Assembly (NCBI GenBank): GCA_023657425.1
Contig: JAGTJW010000001.1
Span: forward strand, 434,001-498,000
Direction: 5' to 3'
Origin: Ideonella sp. WA131b
GTDB lineage: Bacteria; Pseudomonadota; Gammaproteobacteria; Burkholderiales; Burkholderiaceae_C
DNA length: 64,000 nt
Of the stretch, positions 56,857 to 64,000 are shown in pieces; within the stretch, counting starts at the first letter, position 1, and each line of letters starts with the position of its first letter. The position numbers and the translations under genes were made by a program. Below the pieces are notes generated by a model that was given only the letters and a program-made list of their open reading frames with translations, had not been told where the DNA came from and did not search any database.

Positions 56857-58290
56857 TCAGAACTTCACCATCACATGCCGGGGCACCGTGTAGTCCTCCA
56901 GCGCAAAGAGGCTCATGTCCTTGCCGTAGCCGCTGCTCTTCAGGCCGCCGTGCGGCATCTCGTTGACGAGCATGAAGTGCGTGTTGATCCAGGTGCAGCC
57001 GTACTGCAGCTTCTTCGCGACCTTCATCGCGCGGCCCACGTCCTGCGTCCACACGCTGCTGGCCAGGCCGTAGTCGCTGTCGTTGGCCCAGGCAATGGCC
57101 TGCTCGGTGTCGGTGAAGCGCGTGATGCTCACCACCGGGCCGAAGACCTCGCGCTTGACGATCTCGTCTTCCTGGCGCGCGCCGGCAATCACGGTGGGCT
57201 CGTAGAAGAAGCCGGCACCGACGCGGGGCTTGCCGCCGGTGGTGATCTCCATGTGCCCGGCCATCTGGGCGCGCTCGACGAAGCTGGCCACGCGGTTGCG
57301 TTGGCGGTCGCTGATGAGCGGGCCGATCTCGACATCGGCCTCGTCCTGCAGACCCATCTTGATGCCGCGCACGGCCGTGGTCAGGTCGGCGACGAGCTTT
57401 TCGTAGACTTTGCCGCCGGCGTAGATGCGGCAGGCGGCGGTGCAGTCCTGGCCGGCGTTGTAGTAGCCAAAGACCCGCAAGCCCTCGACCACGGCCGCGA
57501 GGTCGGCGTCGTCCATCACGATCACCGGCGCCTTGCCACCGAGTTCGAGGTGTGTGCGCTTGAGCGAGCCGCTCGCGGCCTGCAGGATTTTGCGGCCGGT
57601 GGCGACATCGCCCGTCACGCTCACCATGGCAACCTTGGGATGCTCCACCAGCGGCTGCCCGACGCTGCCGCCGCGGCCGGTGATGACGTTCAGCACCCCC
57701 TTCGGAAAGACATCGGCCGCCACCTGCGCCAGCAGCAGGCTGCTCAGCGGCGTCTGCTCGCTCGGCTTGAGCACCACGGTGTTGCCGGCGGCCAGTGCCG
57801 GGGCGGTCTTCCACGCCGCCATCAGCAGCGGGTAGTTCCAGGGCGCGATCGAGCCGACCACGCCCACCGGATCGCGCCTGACCATGCTGGTGTGGCCGGC
57901 CAGGTACTCGCCCGCCAGCGGCCCCTGCAGCGTGCGCGCGGCACCGGCAAAGAAGCGGAAGCAGTCGGCAACGGCCGGGATCTCGTCGCCCAGGGCGCGG
58001 GCGTAGGGCTTGCCGCAATTCAGGCTCTCCAGCCGCGCAAAGTCCTCGGCACGCGCTTCGATGGCATCCGCCAGCTTCAGCAGCATTCGGCTGCGCTCCA
58101 TCGGCGTCGTCTCGCTCCAGGCCTCGAAGGCGCGGTGCGCGGCCGACACGGCCTTGTGGACCTGCTCGGTGCTGGCCTCGGGCAGCGCCACCAGCAGTTC
58201 GCCAGTGGCGGGGTCGAGCACGCGCTCGGCCTCGCCCTCGCCGGCCACGAAGGCACCATCGATCAGCAGTTGGGTGGGCAGTTGGACCAT
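56857..58290 (-). CDS. NAD-dependent aldehyde dehydrogenase (aminobutyraldehyde/betaine-aldehyde type)
   Basis: 477 residues. [37 protein letters not shown] (Glu), the catalytic Cys in [15 protein letters not shown], and the C-terminal [20 protein letters not shown]. Gln-Asp before the Cys and the GYGKD tail fit the 4-aminobutyraldehyde dehydrogenase group (PatD/YdcW). It follows the polyamine ABC genes at 45 bases on the same strand, so the operon both imports putrescine or a related amine and oxidises the aldehyde. The amine oxidase or transaminase needed in between is not in the window. Confidence 0.9.
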   Translation of the reverse strand: MVQLPTQLLIDGAFVAGEGEAERVLDPATGELLVALPEASTEQVHKAVSAAHRAFEAWSETTPMERSRMLLKLADAIEARAEDFARLESLNCGKPYARALGDEIPAVADCFRFFAGAARTLQGPLAGEYLAGHTSMVRRDPVGVVGSIAPWNYPLLMAAWKTAPALAAGNTVVLKPSEQTPLSSLLLAQVAADVFPKGVLNVITGRGGSVGQPLVEHPKVAMVSVTGDVATGRKILQAASGSLKRTHLELGGKAPVIVMDDADLAAVVEGLRVFGYYNAGQDCTAACRIYAGGKVYEKLVADLTTAVRGIKMGLQDEADVEIGPLISDRQRNRVASFVERAQMAGHMEITTGGKPRVGAGFFYEPTVIAGARQEDEIVKREVFGPVVSITRFTDTEQAIAWANDSDYGLASSVWTQDVGRAMKVAKKLQYGCTWINTHFMLVNEMPHGGLKSSGYGKDMSLFALEDYTVPRHVMVKF

Positions 58291-58335
58291 GGTCAGGCTC
58301 CGGGTGCGAAAGGTACGGAAGTGCGGTGCGGGCGT

Positions 58336-59148
58336 TCAACGGTGGCCCGGTTCATCCGCGCGGGTGAACCAGTAGGCCAGCACGATGGGAATGAAGGTCA
58401 GCGCGATGATCACCACCGCCACCACGTTGGTGACGGGGCGCTGCCGGGGCCTGATGAGCTCCTGCAGCATCCAGATCGGCAGCGTCGTCTGCTGGCCGGC
58501 GGTGAAGGTGGTGACGATGACCTCGTCGAAGCTCAGCGCGAAGGCCAGCAAGGCGCCGGCCAGCAGCGCGCTGCCGAGCTGCGGCAGGATGATGTAGCGC
58601 AGCGTCTGGAAGCCATCGGCGCCGAGATCCATGCTGGCCTCGATGAGATTGGGGTTCAGCCGCCGCAGCCGCGCCACCGCGTTGTTGAACACCACCACCA
58701 CGCAGAAGGTGGCGTGGCCGACCACGATGGTCCAGAAGGAGAACGGGATCTCCATCGTGTGGTAAGCCGAGCGCAGCGCGATGCCGGTGATGATGCCGGG
58801 CAACGCGATCGGCAGTATCAGCAGCAGGCTGATGGCATCGCGGCCGAAGAACCTGGCGCGCGCCAGCGCACCGGCGGCCAGCGTGCCGAGCACGAGCGCG
58901 ATGGCGGTGCTCCACAGCGCGACCTCGAAGCTGAGCTGGATGGCCTCCCACACGTCGGGCCGCTCCCAGGCCACGCCGAACCACTGTGTGGTGAGTGCCG
59001 GTGGCGGGAAGACGTAGCTCTTGTCCTCGCTGCTGAAGGCGTACAGCACGATCAGCGCCAGTGGCACGTGCAGGAACAGCACGACGGCCCCTGCCGCCCA
59101 CTTCAGGGGCCAGGTTCCTCGGACGGCCCCTCGGCCGTCAGAGCGCAT
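58336..59148 (-). CDS. potC: Polyamine ABC permease, PotC-like
   Basis: 270 residues. Six predicted transmembrane segments, e.g. WAAGAVVLFLHVPLALIVLY and ISLLLILPIALPGIITGIAL, with the permease EAA loop (EASMDLGADGFQTLRYIILP). It overlaps the PotB-like gene by 11 bases. It works with PotA, PotB and PotD in spermidine/putrescine-class uptake. Confidence 0.92.
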   Translation of the reverse strand: MRSDGRGAVRGTWPLKWAAGAVVLFLHVPLALIVLYAFSSEDKSYVFPPPALTTQWFGVAWERPDVWEAIQLSFEVALWSTAIALVLGTLAAGALARARFFGRDAISLLLILPIALPGIITGIALRSAYHTMEIPFSFWTIVVGHATFCVVVVFNNAVARLRRLNPNLIEASMDLGADGFQTLRYIILPQLGSALLAGALLAFALSFDEVIVTTFTAGQQTTLPIWMLQELIRPRQRPVTNVVAVVIIALTFIPIVLAYWFTRADEPGHR

Positions 59149-60088
59149 CGAAGGCTCCCTTGCGCTTGGCCAGCCACAGGTACACGCCGATCACGACGAT
59201 CGGCACCAGCGAAAACGCCGCCGCGAACGGGATGTTGCCGGCCACTCCCTGCTGCCGGTAGACCACCTGCCCGATGTACAGCGTGCTGTCGCCGATGACC
59301 TGCGGAATGATGTAGTCGCCAAGCGTGAGGCTGAAGGTGAAGATCGAGCCCGCCGCCACCCCGGGCAGGGACAGCGGCAGGACGACGCGGCGGAAGGTCG
59401 TGAGCGGCGGCGCACCGAGGTCGGCGCTGGCTTCGAGCGTGGAGGCCGGTATGCGCTCGATGCTGGCCATCACCGGCAGCACCATGAAGGGCAGCCACAT
59501 GTAGACGAAGACGATGAAGGTGCCGAGCGTCGAAAAACTCAGGCTCGGCCCACCGACCAGCGGCGTGGCGAGCAGCGCCTCGATCAGCCAGCTCAGATGC
59601 AGCCGTTCGGCCGCCCAGTTGATGGCGCCTTCCTTGGCCAGCAGCAGCTTCCAGGCATAGAGGCGCACGAGGTAGCTGCTCCACAGCGGCAACATCACGG
59701 CGATGTACAGCGCCGCCTTGCTCCAGCCGCGGGCATGGCGGGCCATGACATAGGCCAGCGGGAAGGCCAGCACCGTGCAGGCCAGCGTCACCGCGATGGC
59801 CATGACGATGGTGCGGCGGGCCGCATCGAGGTTGGCCGGGTCGAAGAGCGCGACGAAGTTCGAGACGCCTATCTCGCGCACGACCTGGCCGGTGAAGTCG
59901 TCGAGGCGGAAGAAGGCGTTGGCCAGCAGCGCAATCAGGCTGCCGAGGTAGATGACGCCAAACCACAGCAGCGGTGGCGCCAGCAGCAACAGCAGCAGCA
60001 GGCCGCGCCGCGTGCAGAGCAGGTCGCTCGCGCGGCGGCGCAGGCCGGCTGGCCGCGGCGGTGGTGGTGGCAGCGACAAGGTGTTCAA
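59138..60088 (-). CDS. potB: Polyamine ABC permease, PotB-like
   Basis: 316 residues. Cytoplasmic N-terminal lead, then a transmembrane helix (GLLLLLLLAPPLLWFGVIYL) and five more, with EAA loop EASADLGAPPLTTFRRVVLP. Start overlaps the PotA stop by 4 bases. Longer at the N-terminus than Escherichia coli PotB, as is common in the putrescine-type (PotH) branch. Confidence 0.92.
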   Translation of the reverse strand: MNTLSLPPPPPRPAGLRRRASDLLCTRRGLLLLLLLAPPLLWFGVIYLGSLIALLANAFFRLDDFTGQVVREIGVSNFVALFDPANLDAARRTIVMAIAVTLACTVLAFPLAYVMARHARGWSKAALYIAVMLPLWSSYLVRLYAWKLLLAKEGAINWAAERLHLSWLIEALLATPLVGGPSLSFSTLGTFIVFVYMWLPFMVLPVMASIERIPASTLEASADLGAPPLTTFRRVVLPLSLPGVAAGSIFTFSLTLGDYIIPQVIGDSTLYIGQVVYRQQGVAGNIPFAAAFSLVPIVVIGVYLWLAKRKGAFDAL

Positions 60089-61095
60089 GCCGCCGCCGAC
60101 CAGGCATGCACCGCGCCGTCGTTCCAGTGCAGGTGCACGGTCTGGCCTGGCTCAGGCATCACGGCACCCGGCGCCAACGGCAGATCGGCCTGCACGCGCG
60201 CACCGGCGGTCTCGACCTTGATGCGCGTGAAGGCACCGAAGAACTGCACTTCGCAAACCAGGCCCGTGGCGCGCGCGCCGACGGCTTCGCCGAGGGTGAT
60301 GCGCTCCGGCCGCAGCATCGCCTGCGCGTGGCCGGTGAGGCTGCGTGCCGCCTCGCCTTCGAGCACGTTCGCGGCGCCGACGAAGTGCGCGACGAAGCGC
60401 GTCGCCGGTGTGTCGTAGACCTGCCGCGGCGTGCCCAGCTGTTCGAGACGGCCTGCATTGAAGATGCCGATGCGGTCGCTCATCGACAGCGCCTCGTGCT
60501 GGTCGTGCGTGATGAAGAGGAAGGTGATGCCCAGGCGCCGCTGCAGCGCCTTCAGCTCGCTCTGCATCTGCTCGCGCAACTTCAGATCCAGCGCGCCGAG
60601 TGGCTCGTCGAGCAGCAGCACCTGCGGCTCGCTGATCAGCGCCCGTGCAAGGGCCACGCGCTGTCGCTGCCCGCCCGAGAGCTGCGCCGGCCGGCGTGCG
60701 CCCACGCCGGGCAGCTGCACGAGCGCCAGCAGTTCCTCGGCCCGTCGCTCACGGCTTGGCCGGTCCACCTTGCGCACCATCAGCGGGTAGGCCACGTTGT
60801 CGCGGATGTTCATGTGCGGGAACAGCGCGTAGTCCTGGAACACCGTGTTCACGGCGCGGGCGTACGGGGGCGCCTGGGTCACGTCCTGGCCCCCGATCCA
60901 CACATGCCCCGCAGTCGGCAGCGTGAAGCCGCCGATCATGCGCAGAACGGTCGTCTTGCCCGAACCGCTGGGGCCAAGCAGGGTGAAGAACTCGCCGGCG
61001 GCGATCGTCAGGTCGACACCATCCACGGCGCGGACCGCGCCCGCGCCGTGGCCGAAGGTGCAACCGACGCCGTCGAGCGTGACGGCTGCGGTCAT
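60085..61095 (-). CDS. potA: Polyamine ABC ATPase, PotA-like
   Basis: 336 residues. Walker A GPSGSGKTT, signature LSGGQRQRVALARAL, Walker B VLLLDEPLGALDLKL, H-loop FITHDQHEALSMSDR, and a C-terminal TOBE regulatory domain (LRPERITLGEAVGARATGLV). All motifs are intact. It starts 7 bases after the binding-protein gene stop. Confidence 0.95.
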   Translation of the reverse strand: MTAAVTLDGVGCTFGHGAGAVRAVDGVDLTIAAGEFFTLLGPSGSGKTTVLRMIGGFTLPTAGHVWIGGQDVTQAPPYARAVNTVFQDYALFPHMNIRDNVAYPLMVRKVDRPSRERRAEELLALVQLPGVGARRPAQLSGGQRQRVALARALISEPQVLLLDEPLGALDLKLREQMQSELKALQRRLGITFLFITHDQHEALSMSDRIGIFNAGRLEQLGTPRQVYDTPATRFVAHFVGAANVLEGEAARSLTGHAQAMLRPERITLGEAVGARATGLVCEVQFFGAFTRIKVETAGARVQADLPLAPGAVMPEPGQTVHLHWNDGAVHAWSAAA

Positions 61096-61102
61096 CGCGG
61101 CT

Positions 61103-62272
61103 TCAGCGCCCGCCGAGCACTGCGATGTAGTCCGTGACCCAGCGGTGGTAGGGCACGCAACCGGCGCTCTGGCTCTTGCAGGCGCTCACGGGCGTTCGCC
61201 AGAAGCTGATCTTGTCGAAGTCGTTGTAGCCCTGGCGCGCGCAGCCTTCGTCGGTGAGCAGCTTGTTGCCCTTGCAGGCCGCCGGGACGCTGGGCACCGA
61301 GCCGAACCAGGCCGACAGGTCGCCTTGGAGCTTGGGGTTCAGCGAGTGTTCGAGCCACATGTAGGCGCAGTTCGGGTTCTTGGCTTCGGCATGCATCATC
61401 GTCGTGTCGGCCCAGCCGGTGGCGCCTTCCACCGGCACCACGGTGGCGATTGGCACCTTCTTGCTCTTCAGGATGTTGGCCTGGAACTGCCACGAGCCGC
61501 TTGCCACCACGCCTTCGTTGGTGAAGTCGTCGATCTGCACGAAGGCGTCGTGCCAGTACTTGCCCACGATCTTGCGTTGCGCGCGCAGCAGATCGAGTGC
61601 GGCCTTGTACTGGGCCTCGTTCAGCTCGTAGGGGTCGGTGATGCCGAGTTCCTTCTTGTGGTACTTGAGGTACTGCGCGGCATCGGCGATGTGGATCGGC
61701 CCATCGAAAGCCTGCACGCGGCCTTTGTTGCTCTTGCCGTCGGGCAGATTCATCTCCTCGAACACCACCTTCCAGCTGTTGGGCGGCGTGCTGCCGAAGA
61801 CCTTGGTGTTGTACATGAGCACGTTCCAGCCCCACTGGTAGGGCACGCCGTAGTGCGTGTTGGCTTCGAAGTGCCAGGGCGCCTTCTGCAGCCGCGGGTC
61901 GACGTTCTTGTAGCTCGGGATCAGATTGACGTTGATCGGCTGCACCTTCTTGCCGCGGATCAGACGCGTGCTCGCATCACCGCTGGCGGTGACGAGGTCG
62001 AAGCCGCCTTCGTTCATCAGCGCCACCATCTCATCGGACGTGCCGGCGGTCTTGACGTTGACCTTGCAGCCGGTCTTCTTCTCGAAGTCCGTCACCCAGT
62101 CGAAGTCCTTGCTGGTCGCACCGCGTTCGATATAGCCGGCCCAGGCGACGATGTCGACACGGCCCTCGCCCTTGCCGACCTTCTGCAGCGCACCCTTCTG
62201 GGCAGACACCACACCATGGGACACCAGCGCCGCCGCAGCCAACGCCGCCAGGGCAAACATACGAACCGTCAT
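61103..62272 (-). CDS. potD: Polyamine-binding periplasmic protein, PotD/PotF-like
   Basis: 389 residues from ATG 62272; AGGAGG is 5 bases upstream and is the strongest ribosome site in the window. Signal peptide (MFALAALAAAALVSHGVVSA). The mature part has VDIVAWAGYIERG and the family motifs FEKKTGCKVNVKTAGTSDEM, VPYQWGWNVLMYNTKVF. First gene of potDABC-aldehyde dehydrogenase. The spermidine-versus-putrescine preference cannot be read reliably. Confidence 0.93.
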   Translation of the reverse strand: MTVRMFALAALAAAALVSHGVVSAQKGALQKVGKGEGRVDIVAWAGYIERGATSKDFDWVTDFEKKTGCKVNVKTAGTSDEMVALMNEGGFDLVTASGDASTRLIRGKKVQPINVNLIPSYKNVDPRLQKAPWHFEANTHYGVPYQWGWNVLMYNTKVFGSTPPNSWKVVFEEMNLPDGKSNKGRVQAFDGPIHIADAAQYLKYHKKELGITDPYELNEAQYKAALDLLRAQRKIVGKYWHDAFVQIDDFTNEGVVASGSWQFQANILKSKKVPIATVVPVEGATGWADTTMMHAEAKNPNCAYMWLEHSLNPKLQGDLSAWFGSVPSVPAACKGNKLLTDEGCARQGYNDFDKISFWRTPVSACKSQSAGCVPYHRWVTDYIAVLGGR

Positions 62273-62450
62273 GAGGCCTCCTGTCAGTATGGGATCTGCC
62301 GCGATGTCGCAGCAGAGCGCCGACGATAGGCGGGTGGTGTAGGCGTCGTGAAATTCAATCCAAAGGCGCCAAGCTATCGGAAAAACAGAGATCCGGGTGG
62401 ACCCTGATGTCGCCTGGGCCGCCACCCGGTGGCGCGGTCAGCCCGTCCCG

Positions 62451-63419
62451 CTACTGGCAGCGCCCGGTCACGCTGGAGTCGATCACTTTCAGCCGCCCGG
62501 CCACGATGTCGGCCTTGGCAGCATCGGTGCGCTGCCGCATGGCCGGCGTGATGAGCTTCGCGTTGTACTCGTCTAGCGCGTAGTCGAGCGCGCCTTCCTT
62601 CAGCCCCAGCACCGTGACGCCCGGCTGCACGCCGCGAAACGCCTGCAGCACCGCCAGATCCACGCGCTTGAGCATGCTGGTGAGCATGGTGCCGGGGTGC
62701 AGGTGGTTCTGGTTCACGTCCACGCCGATGCCGTAGATGCCGCCGTCCTTGGCCGCCTGCAGCACGCCCAGGCCGGTGGTGCCGGCGGCGGCGAACAGCA
62801 CGTCGGCGCCCTGCGCGATCTGCGTCTTGGCGAGTTCGGCGCCACGGGCGGGGTCGGTCCAGGCGGCGTTGGTGGTGCCGGTCATGGCCGAGGTGAGTTT
62901 CACGCCCGGGCGGGCAAAGCGCGCGCCCTGCTCGTAGCCACACAGCACCTTGCGCACGAGCGGGATGTCCTGCCCGCCCACGAAGCCCACGGTGCCGGTC
63001 TTGCTGGCCATCGCCGCGAGCATGCCCACGAGGAAGGCGCCCTCGTGTTCGCGGTAGACGAAGCTCTGCACGTTGGGCAGGTCCACCACCATGTCGATGA
63101 TGGCAAAGCGCAGCTGCGGGAAGTCGCGCGCCACCTTGTCGATGGCGCTGGCCTGCGGAAAGCCGACGCCGACGATGGGGTTGGCCCCACGCTCGGCAAA
63201 GCGCCGCGCCGCCTGCTCGCGCTGCGCGGCGTTGGCGATCTCGAACTCAAGATAGGGCCGGCCGGTTTCCTTCTTCCAGGCCTCGGCGCCGCGCCAGGCG
63301 GCCTCGCCGAAGCTCTTGTCGTTCTTGCCGCCGAGCTCGAAGATGATGGCCGGCTGGGCCAGCGCCGCGCCGGCCGCCAGGGCCAGCGCGGCGGCAGCGG
63401 CAAGCTGCCGTGCCTTCAT
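62451..63419 (-). CDS. BMP-family (PnrA/Med-like) periplasmic binding protein
   Basis: 322 residues. Signal peptide ends in GAALAQP without a lipobox Cys. Motifs AIIFELGGKNDKSFGEAAWR, GFVGGQDIPLVRKVLCGYEQ, QGADVLFAAAGTTGLGVLQA and GIGVDVNQNHL match the BMP (basic membrane protein) group, whose known members bind purine nucleosides or related ligands for ABC import. No BMP-type ATPase or permeases are adjacent. The start overlaps the TonB-receptor stop (TGATG), so ligand passes perhaps from the receptor to this protein. Confidence 0.9.
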   Translation of the reverse strand: MKARQLAAAAALALAAGAALAQPAIIFELGGKNDKSFGEAAWRGAEAWKKETGRPYLEFEIANAAQREQAARRFAERGANPIVGVGFPQASAIDKVARDFPQLRFAIIDMVVDLPNVQSFVYREHEGAFLVGMLAAMASKTGTVGFVGGQDIPLVRKVLCGYEQGARFARPGVKLTSAMTGTTNAAWTDPARGAELAKTQIAQGADVLFAAAGTTGLGVLQAAKDGGIYGIGVDVNQNHLHPGTMLTSMLKRVDLAVLQAFRGVQPGVTVLGLKEGALDYALDEYNAKLITPAMRQRTDAAKADIVAGRLKVIDSSVTGRCQ

Positions 63420-64000
63420 CAGAAGCTGGCCTTGAACGACGCGCCGATGGTGCGCGGCTCGTTGATGAAGCCCGTGAGGTTGTTGAAGTCGATGCCACCC
63501 ACCACGCGGATCTGGTTGGTCAGGTTGCGCACGAAGGCGGCGGCTTCGTACTTGCCCTTGCCGAAGCTGTAGCCGACACGCAGGCCGCCTTCGGTGAGCG
63601 GCTTGCCCTTGAATTCGACGCTGTCGTACAGGAAGAAGTTGATCTCGCTGCGGTACGTCCAGTCGGTCAGCACGAACATCTCGCCGCCGGCCAGCGGCAT
63701 GCTGTAGCGGGCGGTGAAGCTGAGCGTGGTTTCCGGCGCCTGCGGCAGCGAGTTGCCGTTGATCGAGACCGTGGGCGCGAACTTGCCGATGGCCGGGTTG
63801 ACCGGCGCGGTGATCGGATCGAGCACCGTGCAGCCACTGCCGCAGGCGTCGACACGCAGGTTCGGGTCCTTGATCTTGGTCTTGTTCAGGCTGCCGCTCA
63901 GCGTGAGCAGCAGGTTGTCGGTGGGCAGCAGCTTCACATCGAACTCGGCGCCGTTGCCGGTGGTCTTGGCGGCGTTGACGAGCTGGTTGAAGTTGGCTGC
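63419..64000 (-). CDS. TonB-dependent receptor, C-terminal part (runs off right edge)
   Basis: The last 193 residues of a beta-barrel: VKLLPTDNLLLTLSGSLNKT, TLSFTARYSMPLAGGEMFVL, YEAAAFVRNLTNQIRVVGGI and a terminal Phe (GASFKASF), as in outer-membrane barrels. The signal peptide and plug are beyond base 64000. Translationally coupled to the BMP-family binding protein downstream, so the two proteins most likely form one import route with the same ligand. Confidence 0.9.
   Translation of the reverse strand, partial: AANFNQLVNAAKTTGNGAEFDVKLLPTDNLLLTLSGSLNKTKIKDPNLRVDACGSGCTVLDPITAPVNPAIGKFAPTVSINGNSLPQAPETTLSFTARYSMPLAGGEMFVLTDWTYRSEINFFLYDSVEFKGKPLTEGGLRVGYSFGKGKYEAAAFVRNLTNQIRVVGGIDFNNLTGFINEPRTIGASFKASF

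Noticed and set aside
56875..59298. 807-residue plus-strand frame
   Set aside because: Shadow of the aldehyde dehydrogenase and PotC genes, His/Gly/Asp-rich with no domain.

Overview
The window is GC-rich, densely packed chromosomal DNA of a betaproteobacterium, most likely order Burkholderiales. The assignment rests on base composition, on gene content (polyamine ABC operon, glutaryl-CoA dehydrogenase, lipB, FtsX efflux operon) and on a TTCGACA-GCTCAGC type interspersed palindrome of a kind common in that order. It is an inference, not a proof. No rRNA, tRNA or CRISPR array was recognised. Many genes overlap by 1-4 bases in operons, and several loci are visibly decaying.

Region 1 (1-15805) is a bacterial microcompartment (BMC) locus built as two divergent operons around 7325-7537. 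The rightward operon encodes a BMC-P vertex protein, a BMC-H hexamer protein, a CoA-acylating aldehyde dehydrogenase, an EutJ-like ATPase, a tandem BMC-T protein, a malate/lactate-dehydrogenase-like enzyme with an extra N-terminal domain, a zinc alcohol dehydrogenase and a GAF/PucR-type regulator. The leftward operon encodes a protein I do not recognise, a HAD phosphatase whose C-terminal tail looks like an encapsulation peptide, a stand-alone phosphohistidine swivel domain, two more unrecognised proteins, a pyruvate-phosphate-dikinase-like enzyme and a further BMC-H protein cut by the window edge. The core is that of an aldehyde-oxidising metabolosome. The upstream chemistry, a dikinase-type phosphotransfer system, fits no textbook BMC and is the best candidate here for an undescribed system.

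Region 2 (16602-25711) is an aerobic aromatic acyl-CoA operon: AcuI/YhdH-type reductase, a monooxygenase/old-yellow-enzyme fusion of the 2-aminobenzoyl-CoA / salicylyl-CoA type, a crotonase, an acyl-CoA dehydrogenase, a RidA-like protein and glutaryl-CoA dehydrogenase. It is interrupted by an IS4-family element with a clear target duplication and by ten 78-bp palindromic repeat units.

Region 3 (25751-36823) holds a deleted GNAT gene, a second small gene, a 1130-residue BTAD/ATPase regulator divergent from a kelch lipoprotein, a fossil of glutaryl-CoA dehydrogenase, and an AraC regulator followed by a TonB receptor coupled to a serine hydrolase. Region 4 (37093-41555) holds lipB, a broken osmoprotectant ABC transporter, a LysR regulator, and an IS1634-family element inserted at the LysR stop codon. 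Region 5 (41724-50198) is a seven-gene operon: MacA-like adaptor, LolD-like ATPase, TolC-like protein, two FtsX permeases, an NtrC-like response regulator and a short-loop NtrY-like kinase. A strong sigma-54 promoter match and a palindrome lie upstream. Region 6 (50411-56730) holds an arsA remnant and a LysR regulator divergent from a beta-oxidation-type operon. Region 7 (56857-64000) holds a polyamine uptake operon ending in an aldehyde dehydrogenase, and behind it a BMP-family binding protein coupled to a TonB receptor that runs off the window.
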